Shown here one piece after another: positions 35,908-43,556 of a stretch of 64,000 bases of DNA. The stretch is from VAZQ01 sp045811525 (GTDB lineage Bacteria > Pseudomonadota > Alphaproteobacteria > Rhizobiales > Xanthobacteraceae): the NCBI GenBank assembly GCA_045811525.1, contig JBJMTV010000044.1, forward strand, positions 1 to 64,000, in the 5' to 3' direction. Numbering within the stretch: position 1 is the stretch's first letter; every line of letters begins with the position of its first letter. The notes beneath the pieces were generated by a model, which was not told the DNA's origin, did no database searches, and saw only the letters and a program-made list of their open reading frames with translations. Position numbers and translations under genes: made by a program.

Positions 35908-36687
35908 CTACCCGCGCAAGAAGCCGAGCACGGTCGAGCTGTAAGCATCGCGCTGCTCGACATTGGACATGTGCGCGGCATCGAGCACCGCGAGCTTGGC
36001 GCCGGGAATGTTCTTCTGGATGTACTCGTTTGCCTCGAGCGGCGTCGCTGGATCATGCTTGCCGGCAATCACCAATGTGGGCGCCTTGATTCGCGGCAGG
36101 AGCTCGCGCTGGTCCATGTCGCGCACGGCCTCACCGCAGCCGATATACCCTTCAAGTGGCGTTGCGGCGAACATGGCCTTGATCGGCGCCACCGCCTCCG
36201 GTGAGCGCTCGAGGAACCCCTTGGTGAACCAACGCTCCATGTTGGGCCCGGCGAAGGCAGCAACGCCCTTCTCGCGCACCAGAGCGAGGCGGTCATTCCA
36301 GCCCTTCTTGTCGGCGAAGTAGGACGATGTATTGCTGAGCACCAGCCGCTCGACGCGGTCCGGCGCATGGGCGCCCAGCCATTGGCCGACCATGCCGCCC
36401 ATTGACAGGCCGCACCAGTTGACCTTCTCGATGCCGAGCGCGTCGAGAATTGCGAGGACATCACGGCCCAGGCGCTCCATTGTGTAAGGCCCTTTCGGAC
36501 AACCGGATTTGCCGTGCCCGCGCCGATCGTATCGCAACAGGCGAAAGTGCTGTGTGAGGGGTGCCACCTGTCCATCCCACATGTGCAGGGTCGTGCCGAG
36601 CGAGTTCGACAGCATGAGCACCGGCGCCCGCTCGGGGCCTTCGATCTCGACATGAATCGCACAGCCGTCGGCATTGATCTGCGGCAT
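35908..36687 (-). CDS. pcaD: 3-oxoadipate enol-lactonase
   Basis: A 259-residue alpha/beta hydrolase that opens 3-oxoadipate enol-lactone in the beta-ketoadipate pathway. The nucleophile is Ser95 in NWCGLSMGGMVGQWLG; RYDRRGHGKSG, the acid in IAGKHDPATP and His in LDAAHMSNVEQ are in place. It lies 30 bases downstream of the pcaB-like gene on the same strand. Confidence 0.92.
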   Translation of the reverse strand: MPQINADGCAIHVEIEGPERAPVLMLSNSLGTTLHMWDGQVAPLTQHFRLLRYDRRGHGKSGCPKGPYTMERLGRDVLAILDALGIEKVNWCGLSMGGMVGQWLGAHAPDRVERLVLSNTSSYFADKKGWNDRLALVREKGVAAFAGPNMERWFTKGFLERSPEAVAPIKAMFAATPLEGYIGCGEAVRDMDQRELLPRIKAPTLVIAGKHDPATPLEANEYIQKNIPGAKLAVLDAAHMSNVEQRDAYSSTVLGFLRG

Positions 36688-36717
36688 GATTTTCCTTTGG
36701 TGGAGTGTGAGGTCGGC

Positions 36718-38085
36718 TCAGCGCTTGCGTCCTTGCACTGACGCCGCGATGTGATCAATCCAAAGCTGCGCTGCGCCCTGAGACGCCATGGGCTCGAACA
36801 GCTTGGCAAGCTCGCCCACCGACAAGCTGAGAATGACCCGATCGTCCTCGGCGAGCACGTCCTGCAGCTCGCGCTTGGTCGAGCGAGCCTTGCGGCTTGC
36901 TTCCGCGACAATGCCGTGCGCTTCGGCCTTGCCGAGCTTGGCACCGAGCGCGAGCGAGACCGCGTCGGCCATGACCTGTCCCCGCGTCATCGCCAGATTG
37001 ACGCGCATGCGCTCGGAATCGATCTCGAGCCCCTCGGCAATCCGGGCGGTGGCGTCCACCGCACCGGACGTGATCTGCATGAGCATGGAGAACCCAAGCC
37101 ACTCCGTTGAGGAGCCGCTCACGCCGCCTTCGTGCTCGTGTCCTTGTGCGGCGAGAAGTCCCGCTGCCACACTGGGTGCAATCGCCGCGGCGCTAAGCGC
37201 TATTGCTGCGGCGTTGGGCGAACGTGTGTGGATAAGCGGCGCGGCGCCGTCCTCCACCGCACGTGCCGGCTCGGCGGCTTCGCCGACCTCGGTTTGCATC
37301 AGCAGCATGCTGTCGCGCCCAATCTTGCCGCAGGTCCCGCACAGGATGGCAAAGGCTGATGCGACCTCAGCGAGCCGGTCGCGGTGGCTATGCCAAGGCG
37401 CATCCGGCAGCGGCAGGCCGAGCAGCGCCGCGAGCCGCTCGGACACATCCAGTGCGCGCTCGTTCAAAGCGCTGAGCGTTCCCGCGGTGCCGCCGAATTG
37501 CAGGACCAGAGCCTCGCGGCGCAGACGGCGCAATCGATCGCGTGAGCGCGCCAGTGCCGCTGCGCAGCCGGCGACCTTGAGGCCAAACGGGATGGGCAGC
37601 GTGTGCTGCAATGCTACGCGAGCCACCATCGAGGTGCGCCGGTGGCGACCCGCGAGCGCCATGAACGCGTCGATGGCGCGACTGAGGTCATTGATGAGCG
37701 CATCGCAGGCCGCGCGCAGCTCGAGCACCAGGGCCGTGTCGGTGAGGTCCTGAGGGCTCGCCCCCCAGTTCACATAGAACGCCGCCGCAGCGTCGCTCTT
37801 GGCCACCTCGCTGGTGAGGGCCTCAATGACGGGGGTGGCGATGGTGCCAAGCACGAGCGCAGTTTGCGCCAGGGTCTTGAGGTCATAACGTTCCGCCCGC
37901 GCGGCTGCCGCGATCGCGTCTGTGGCGAGCGCCGGAATGACGCCAACGGCAGCCTCGGCCCGTGCCAGCGCAACCTCAAAATCGAGCATGCGCTGCAGAC
38001 GCGCGCGGTCATCGAGAATCGCGCGCATCGGCGCACTCGAAGGAGGAGCTGCAAGCAGCGCCGAAGGGGCGAGCGGGTCTGCCAT
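36718..38085 (-). CDS. pcaB: PcaB-like 3-carboxy-cis,cis-muconate cycloisomerase with altered signature loop
   Basis: A 455-residue fumarase-superfamily protein. Most conserved PcaB regions are present: FYVNWGASPQDLTDTALVLE, ALQHTLPIPFGLKVAG, VLQFGGTAGTLSAL, CGKIGRDSMLLMQTEVGEA. However, the superfamily signature loop (normally GSSTMPHKRNP) reads GAAPLIHTRSPN at residues 280-291, so both serines and the lysine are missing while His and Arg remain. Length is normal and there is no frameshift. It may be catalytically altered or inactive. It is paired with pcaD and divergent from coxG. Confidence 0.85.
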   Translation of the reverse strand: MADPLAPSALLAAPPSSAPMRAILDDRARLQRMLDFEVALARAEAAVGVIPALATDAIAAAARAERYDLKTLAQTALVLGTIATPVIEALTSEVAKSDAAAAFYVNWGASPQDLTDTALVLELRAACDALINDLSRAIDAFMALAGRHRRTSMVARVALQHTLPIPFGLKVAGCAAALARSRDRLRRLRREALVLQFGGTAGTLSALNERALDVSERLAALLGLPLPDAPWHSHRDRLAEVASAFAILCGTCGKIGRDSMLLMQTEVGEAAEPARAVEDGAAPLIHTRSPNAAAIALSAAAIAPSVAAGLLAAQGHEHEGGVSGSSTEWLGFSMLMQITSGAVDATARIAEGLEIDSERMRVNLAMTRGQVMADAVSLALGAKLGKAEAHGIVAEASRKARSTKRELQDVLAEDDRVILSLSVGELAKLFEPMASQGAAQLWIDHIAASVQGRKR

Positions 38086-38226
38086 GAGGTCACGCGAGAC
38101 AGAGCACCTTTACCTGCCGGGGCGATGCCCGCCAACCCTTACTCCCAAGCACGATGGGGTCGCGCGGCGGGGCTTTCGCGCGCGAAAGCCAAAATCTATA
38201 CAAGGAGACAACGACGGAGAACGGCG

Positions 38227-38682
38227 ATGGCAATGACCATGAACGGGCAAGTACAGCTTCCGGCCAAGCGCGAGGTGGTCTGGGAGAAGCTCAACGATCC
38301 CGAGGTGCTCAAGAGCTGCATTCCCGGAAGCGAGCAGCTCGATCGAATTTCTGAGAACGAATTCCAAGCTGTCGCGACAATGAAAGTGGGGCCGGTGAAA
38401 GCGCGCTGGAAGGGAAAGGTACGACTGACCGATCTTGATCCGCCAAACAGCTATCGCATCTCCGGCGAAGGGGAGGGCGGCGTCGCCGGGTTCGCAAAGG
38501 GGGGCGCCAAGGTCTCGCTTACCGACAACAATGGCGGCACCCTCCTCACCTACGACGTGGAAGCGCAGATTGGGGGCAAGCTTGCGCAGCTCGGCCAGCG
38601 GCTCATCAACAGTGCAGCGAAGAAAACGGCTGACGATTTCTTCGCCAAGTTTGTGGTGGCAGTCGGAACCGGCGGCAGCTGA
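38227..38682 (+). CDS. coxG: CoxG-type SRPBCC protein
   Basis: A 151-residue START/SRPBCC-fold protein of the carbon monoxide dehydrogenase subunit G family. CoxG proteins help recruit CO dehydrogenase to the membrane in Oligotropha. Typical text: VQLPAKREVVWEKLNDPEVL, KSCIPGSEQLDRISENEFQA, GPVKARWKGKVRLTDLDPP and INSAAKKTADDFFAKF. ATG 38227 has GGAG seven bases upstream. It opens the cox-type cluster. Confidence 0.92.
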   Translation: MAMTMNGQVQLPAKREVVWEKLNDPEVLKSCIPGSEQLDRISENEFQAVATMKVGPVKARWKGKVRLTDLDPPNSYRISGEGEGGVAGFAKGGAKVSLTDNNGGTLLTYDVEAQIGGKLAQLGQRLINSAAKKTADDFFAKFVVAVGTGGS

Positions 38683-38866
38683 AGAGGAAAGCGCTGGTCA
38701 GAGAAGAGAGCCTTGCACTTGACCCGCGGCAGGCCGGCGGTTCAGACTCGACTTGTTCCAGATCACGCGTCGGGGCAAAATCCAGGCGATTTTGGCCCAG
38801 TCGGCCGGCCCCGCCGCCCGCCGACGTCCCACACGAGGCCTTTGGCCAGATTTCGAGGAGGAAGTC

Positions 38867-39358
38867 ATGACCGCCGTCGCAATGACGGTGAACGGCAAAC
38901 CCGTCACCGGTGACGTCGATCCACGCACCCTGCTGGTGCAATTCCTGCGCGAGGACTTGCGGCTCACGGGGACCCACGTGGGGTGCGACACCTCGCAATG
39001 CGGCGCTTGCGTGGTGCACGTCAATGGCAAGGCCGTAAAGGCATGCACCGTCTTCGCCTGGCAGCTGGAAGGGGCCGACGTTCTGACCATCGAGGGCTTG
39101 GCCGACCCGAATGGGCCACTGCATCCAATGCAGGAAGCGTTTCGGGAAAACCACGGGCTGCAATGTGGCTACTGCACCCCGGGCATGATCATGACCGCCG
39201 TTGACATGGTGTACCGCAAGGGCACCGAGCTCGACGACAAGACCATTCGCCACGAGCTTGAAGGCAATCTCTGCCGCTGCACGGGTTACCACAACATCGT
39301 CAAGGCGATAGCAGCCGGAGCGAAGGCGATGGGAAAGGGCGCTGCGGCGCCGGCTTAG
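38867..39358 (+). CDS. coxS: Molybdenum hydroxylase small (2Fe-2S) subunit, CoxS-like
   Basis: A 163-residue two-cluster iron-sulfur subunit of the xanthine oxidase/CO dehydrogenase family. The plant-type cluster ligands are Cys40, 45, 48 and 60 (GCDTSQCGAC and KAC). The second cluster uses Cys100, 103, 136 and 138 (CGYCTPGM, CRCTGYHN). A strong GAGGAGGAAG precedes ATG 38867. It would relay electrons from a Mo-cofactor subunit to the FAD subunit, but no large subunit is encoded next to it. Confidence 0.95.
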   Translation: MTAVAMTVNGKPVTGDVDPRTLLVQFLREDLRLTGTHVGCDTSQCGACVVHVNGKAVKACTVFAWQLEGADVLTIEGLADPNGPLHPMQEAFRENHGLQCGYCTPGMIMTAVDMVYRKGTELDDKTIRHELEGNLCRCTGYHNIVKAIAAGAKAMGKGAAAPA

Positions 39359-39404
39359 CCTGGCGGTTCAGAAGTCCGCATCAGCCGCATAGGAGCACGC
39401 ACAT

Positions 39405-40205
39405 ATGTATGCATTCACCCAGCACCGTCCGACCACGGTTCGTCAGGCGGCGAGCCTTCTCGGCAAGCAGGAAGAGGCCAAGCTCCTGGCGGGTGGCCAT
39501 ACCTTGATTCCAACGATGAAGCTGCGGTTGGCGGGTCCCAAGAACCTGATCGACCTGTCGAAAGTGGAAGGTTTGACCGGAATCGAGGTTGCCGGCCGAT
39601 CCGTTACTATCGGCGCCATGACTCCGCATGTCGAGGTCGCGACGTCTGAGGTGGTGAAAGAGAATATTCCAGCGCTCGCGTACCTTGCCGGGCTTATCGG
39701 TGACCCGGCGGTGCGCCACCGCGGTACAATCGGCGGCTCCATCGCCAACAATGATCCCAACGCCGACTACCCGGCCGCTGCCCTTGGTCTCGGCGCCACC
39801 ATCATCACCAACAAGCGCCGTATCGCCGCCGATGATTTCTTCAAGGGCCTGTTCGAGACTGCGCTCGAGGGTGACGAGATCATCACCAAAGTGCAGTTCC
39901 CCAAGCCACAGAAGGCCGCCTATCAGAAATTCCACAACCCTGCCTCACGCTATGCGCTCGTGGGAGTATTCGTGTCGAAGCGGGGCTCCGACATTCGCGT
40001 CGCGGTGACGGGTGCCGGCTCGAACGGCGTATTCCGGGTGACGACGTTCGAGGAAGCCTTGAAGAAGCGCTTCGGCGCCAAATCGCTCGAAGGGCTCACC
40101 GTGCCCGCTGACGGCATGGCGACCGACATTCATGGCAGCGCCGAATACCGCGCCCACCTGATCGGCGTGCTGGCGCGTCGTGCTGTCGCCGCGGCGATCG
40201 GGTAG
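39405..40205 (+). CDS. coxM: Molybdenum hydroxylase FAD-binding medium subunit, CoxM-like
   Basis: A 266-residue FAD-binding subunit. The FAD loops LLAGGHTLIPTMKLRLA and RGTIGGSIANNDPNADYPAA correspond to the AGG-S and TIGG motifs of CoxM, followed by GDEIITKVQFP and the C-terminal CO_deh_flav_C domain. It begins 46 bases after coxS, which leaves no room for a coxL gene between them. Confidence 0.95.
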   Translation: MYAFTQHRPTTVRQAASLLGKQEEAKLLAGGHTLIPTMKLRLAGPKNLIDLSKVEGLTGIEVAGRSVTIGAMTPHVEVATSEVVKENIPALAYLAGLIGDPAVRHRGTIGGSIANNDPNADYPAAALGLGATIITNKRRIAADDFFKGLFETALEGDEIITKVQFPKPQKAAYQKFHNPASRYALVGVFVSKRGSDIRVAVTGAGSNGVFRVTTFEEALKKRFGAKSLEGLTVPADGMATDIHGSAEYRAHLIGVLARRAVAAAIG

Positions 40206-40280
40206 GCTTCTGCACGCGCTCCCTGGCCATGCGTTTCGCAGGCGGGACAACCTGCTGAGGGCGGTCTATAAGCTCGGCGC

Positions 40281-41213
40281 ATGAGCAAGACGACTGCCCC
40301 GCAAGCATTGCCGACTTCAATTGACGCCACACTCGAGCTCCTGGCGGGGGCCGATTACCTCGCCGACCGTTCTCTTGCGACCGTTCTGTTCCTCGCGCTC
40401 CGAATGGGCCGGCCGCTTTTCGTTGAGGGCGAAGCAGGTGTCGGCAAGACCGAGATTGCCAAGGTGCTCTCGGCGACGCTTGGGCGGCGGCTGATCCGAC
40501 TGCAGTGCTATGAGGGTCTTGACATCGCTGCCGCGGTCTACGAGTGGAACTACGCCGCGCAGATGATAGCCATTCGCGTCGCCGAGGCGGAGGGAGCGCA
40601 TGACCGCGATCGCCTCGAGCACGACGTGTTCTCTGATCGGTTTCTGATTAAGCGCCCGCTCCTGCAGGCGCTTGAGCCCGATCCGGCCGGAGCGCCGGTG
40701 CTGCTCATCGACGAGCTCGACCGGGCTGACGAGGCGTTCGAAGCGTTTCTGCTGGAGGTGCTCGCCGACTTCCAGGTCACCATTCCGGAGCTCGGGACGA
40801 TCAAGGCCGCGCACCCGCCGATCGTGGTGATTACCTCGAACCGCACGCGCGAGATCCACGATGCCCTCAAACGGCGCTGCCTTTATCACTGGGTCGGCTA
40901 TCCCAACGCTGAGCGCGAGCTCAGGATCGTGCGCGCCAAAGTGCCCGGTGTTGGCAAGACGCTTTCCGAGCAGGTGGTGCACTTCGTTCAGGCGTTGCGC
41001 AAAGAGGACCTGTTCAAGGCGCCGGGCGTCGCCGAATCTCTCGACTGGGCTTCCGCGCTCGCCGAGCTCGATGTGACTGCGCTCGATCCGGCAACTGCAT
41101 CCGATACTTTAGGTGTTCTCCTCAAGTACCAGGATGATATTGGCAGAATCGAGGGCAGCAAGGCGAAGCAGCTGATTGACGAGGTTCGCGCCGAGCTGCG
41201 CGCCGCCGAGTAA
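40281..41213 (+). CDS. coxD: MoxR-family AAA+ ATPase, CoxD-like
   Basis: A 310-residue AAA+ chaperone of the MoxR class. Walker A is GEAGVGKTE (residues 50-58), Walker B LLIDELDRAD (141-150), sensor 1 in VVITSNRTREI. In Oligotropha CoxD helps build the [CuSMoO2] active site of CO dehydrogenase. It pairs with the VWA protein downstream. Confidence 0.94.
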   Translation: MSKTTAPQALPTSIDATLELLAGADYLADRSLATVLFLALRMGRPLFVEGEAGVGKTEIAKVLSATLGRRLIRLQCYEGLDIAAAVYEWNYAAQMIAIRVAEAEGAHDRDRLEHDVFSDRFLIKRPLLQALEPDPAGAPVLLIDELDRADEAFEAFLLEVLADFQVTIPELGTIKAAHPPIVVITSNRTREIHDALKRRCLYHWVGYPNAERELRIVRAKVPGVGKTLSEQVVHFVQALRKEDLFKAPGVAESLDWASALAELDVTALDPATASDTLGVLLKYQDDIGRIEGSKAKQLIDEVRAELRAAE

Positions 41214-41234
41214 GGCTTGATCGAGGGGTGAAAG

Positions 41235-42431
41235 GTGGCAGACGGCGCCTTGGCCGAGAACATCGTGCACTTTGCGCGCGCATTGCGGGCCGCGGGCATT
41301 CCGGTCGGCCCGGGTACGGTGCTCGATGCGCTCGACGCCGTGACGGTAGCGGGCGTAGGAGCGCGCGAGGACTTCTACTGGACGCTGCATGCGGTGTTTG
41401 TGAAGCGCCACGAGCATTCGCAGCTGTTCGAGCAGGCGTTTCACTTGTTCTTTCGTCGCCGCGGCACGATGGACAAGCTGCTCCAAGCTATGCTGCCACA
41501 GGCGCCGCCGCGGCCCGACGAAAAGCCGCGCCCCGGCGCGCAACGTATCCAGGAGGCGCTGCTTTCCGGGCTCAGCGAGACCGAGCGCAAACCGCCCGAG
41601 CTCGAGGTCGATGCCCGGTTCACCGTCTCCGACCGCGAGATCCTGCAGCGCAAGGATTTCGCGCAGATGACGGCTGCCGAGATCGCCGCAGCCAAAGATG
41701 CCATCAAGGAGCTTGTGCTCTCGCTCGATGAGGTCAAGACGCGCCGGTTGGCGCCGCACCGCCACGGCCATATTGTTGATATCCGCCGCACGCTACGGGC
41801 AAGCCTCAAGGCGGGGGGCGCGGTAATCGATCTGAAATACCTCGGCGCGCGCACCAAGTCGCCGCCGATCGTGGCGCTGCTCGATATCTCCGGGTCGATG
41901 AGCCAGTATACCCGGCTTTTCTTGCATTTCCTCCATGCCGTCACCGATGCGCGCAAGCGCGTGCATACTTTTCTCTTTGGCACCAGGCTGACGAATGTCA
42001 CCCGCGCCCTCAAGGCCAAGGATCCCGACGAGGCGCTTGCTGCGGTCGGCACCAACGTGGCCGACTGGTCTGGGGGCACGCGCATTGCCACATCGCTGGC
42101 AACGTTCAACAGGCTATGGGCGCGGCGCGTGCTCAGCCAGGGTGCGGTCGTGCTTCTCATCACCGACGGTCTTGAGCGCGATCCCGACGATCGGCTCGCA
42201 TTCGAGATCGACCGCCTGCACCGCTCCTCGCGGCGCCTGATCTGGCTCAACCCCTTGCTGCGCTTTTCCGGGTTCGAAGCGAAGGCGAAAGGTATCCGCA
42301 CTCTGCTGCCTCATGTCGACGAGCTGCGGCCGATTCACAATCTGGATTCGATTGCGGAGCTCGTTCGCGCCTTGTCCAAGCAGGGCACCACTGCTGGAGA
42401 CCCGAAGGGTTGGTTGCGACACGCAGCATAG
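41235..42431 (+). CDS. coxE: VWA-domain protein, CoxE-like
   Basis: A 398-residue protein with a C-terminal von Willebrand factor A domain whose MIDAS motif is DISGS at residues 217-221, followed by TDGLERDPDDRLAFEIDRLH. N-terminal FARALRAAGIPVGPGTVLDA is typical of CoxE. The start is GTG 41235, with GAGGGG six bases upstream. CoxE works with the MoxR ATPase in metal-site maturation. Confidence 0.94.
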   Translation: MADGALAENIVHFARALRAAGIPVGPGTVLDALDAVTVAGVGAREDFYWTLHAVFVKRHEHSQLFEQAFHLFFRRRGTMDKLLQAMLPQAPPRPDEKPRPGAQRIQEALLSGLSETERKPPELEVDARFTVSDREILQRKDFAQMTAAEIAAAKDAIKELVLSLDEVKTRRLAPHRHGHIVDIRRTLRASLKAGGAVIDLKYLGARTKSPPIVALLDISGSMSQYTRLFLHFLHAVTDARKRVHTFLFGTRLTNVTRALKAKDPDEALAAVGTNVADWSGGTRIATSLATFNRLWARRVLSQGAVVLLITDGLERDPDDRLAFEIDRLHRSSRRLIWLNPLLRFSGFEAKAKGIRTLLPHVDELRPIHNLDSIAELVRALSKQGTTAGDPKGWLRHAA

Positions 42432-42478
42432 CCATATCGAGGGCTGCGGGCGCGCGGCGGCGCAAAAGGAGAAGCGAC

Positions 42479-42802
42479 ATGCTCACGACTGAAGACGACA
42501 TTCTCAACGCGGCGCAGAGCTGGCGTCAGCAGGGCCGCGGCGTGGCAGTCGCGACCGTGGTCGAGACCTGGGGCTCGGCTCCGCGTCCGGTGGGCTCGAA
42601 CCTCGTGATCGACAATGACGGTAATTTTCTCGGTAGTGTCTCGGGCGGGTGCGTCGAGGGGGCGGTGGTGACCGAGGCTCTCGACGTCATCGAGAGCGGC
42701 AAGCCCAAGACCCTGGAGTTCGGCGTCGCCGACGAGACAGCCTGGAAGGTCGGCCTGTCCTGTGGCGGCACCATCCGCGTCTACCTGGAAAAGGTCGACT
42801 GA
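42479..42802 (+). CDS. XdhC/CoxI N-terminal domain protein
   Basis: A 107-residue stand-alone XdhC_CoxI domain (VATVVETWGSAPRPVGSNLV, SVSGGCVEGAVVTEA, GLSCGGTIRVYLEKV). The family binds molybdenum cofactor and promotes its sulfuration and insertion into hydroxylases. ATG 42479 is preceded by AGGAG. The matching Rossmann half is encoded by the next gene, so the usual two-domain protein is split. Confidence 0.92.
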   Translation: MLTTEDDILNAAQSWRQQGRGVAVATVVETWGSAPRPVGSNLVIDNDGNFLGSVSGGCVEGAVVTEALDVIESGKPKTLEFGVADETAWKVGLSCGGTIRVYLEKVD

Positions 42803-42848
42803 AGTGCATCAGCCTGCAGAGTAAAGAGTTGGTCATGCGAGGGCTATC

Positions 42849-43556
42849 ATGAAGCTCGACGTCCTTCAGGCACTCAATTCCGAGCGCGCCGCGCGCCGCG
42901 CGACCGTCCTGGTGACCGATATGACGAGCGGCGCGCAGAGGTTGGTCAAGGCTGCCGAGATTGCGCGCGATCCGCTCTACCCGGCGCTCGAAAAGCAGAT
43001 CCGCAGCGGCAAGAGCGGGGTGGCCGAGACGGCGCAAGGCAAAGTATTTCTGACCGTGCACGTGCCGCCGGCTCAGCTGGTGATCACCGGTGCGGTCCAT
43101 ATCAGCCAGGCGCTCGCACCCATCGCGCGCCTTCTCGGCTATGACGTGACGATTGTTGATCCACGCACGGCTTTTGCGTCTGCCGAGCGCTTTCCGGACG
43201 TCAAGGTGATCGCCGAATGGCCTGATCTGGCTCTGCCAGGACTCGGCATTGATCGTTACACGGCCTTTGTTGCGCTCACACACGACCCGAAAATCGACGA
43301 TCCGGCGCTTACCTATGCCCTGGCACGCGACTGCTTCTATATCGGCGCGCTCGGCTCGAAGAAGACGCATGCGCGCCGGGTCGAGCGCCTGAAGGGGCAG
43401 GGCATTTCAGAGGCCGCCATTGCGCGCATCCACGCCCCGATCGGGCTCGCCATCTCGGCTGTGTCGCCGGCGGAGATCGCGGTCGCCATCATGGGCGAGA
43501 TCACGGCGTCCCTGCGCCGGCCGGTGGTCGAGCCCGTGCTGGAGAAGGCCTCGTGA
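42849..43556 (+). CDS. XdhC-family protein with Rossmann domain
   Basis: A 235-residue protein with the C-terminal XdhC Rossmann domain: LVITGAVHISQALAPIARLL, VTIVDPRTAFASAERFP and IGALGSKKTHARRVERL. It complements the upstream short XdhC domain protein. Its stop overlaps the next gene's start (GTGA). The role is in Mo-cofactor maturation for the cox-type enzyme. Confidence 0.93.
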   Translation: MKLDVLQALNSERAARRATVLVTDMTSGAQRLVKAAEIARDPLYPALEKQIRSGKSGVAETAQGKVFLTVHVPPAQLVITGAVHISQALAPIARLLGYDVTIVDPRTAFASAERFPDVKVIAEWPDLALPGLGIDRYTAFVALTHDPKIDDPALTYALARDCFYIGALGSKKTHARRVERLKGQGISEAAIARIHAPIGLAISAVSPAEIAVAIMGEITASLRRPVVEPVLEKAS

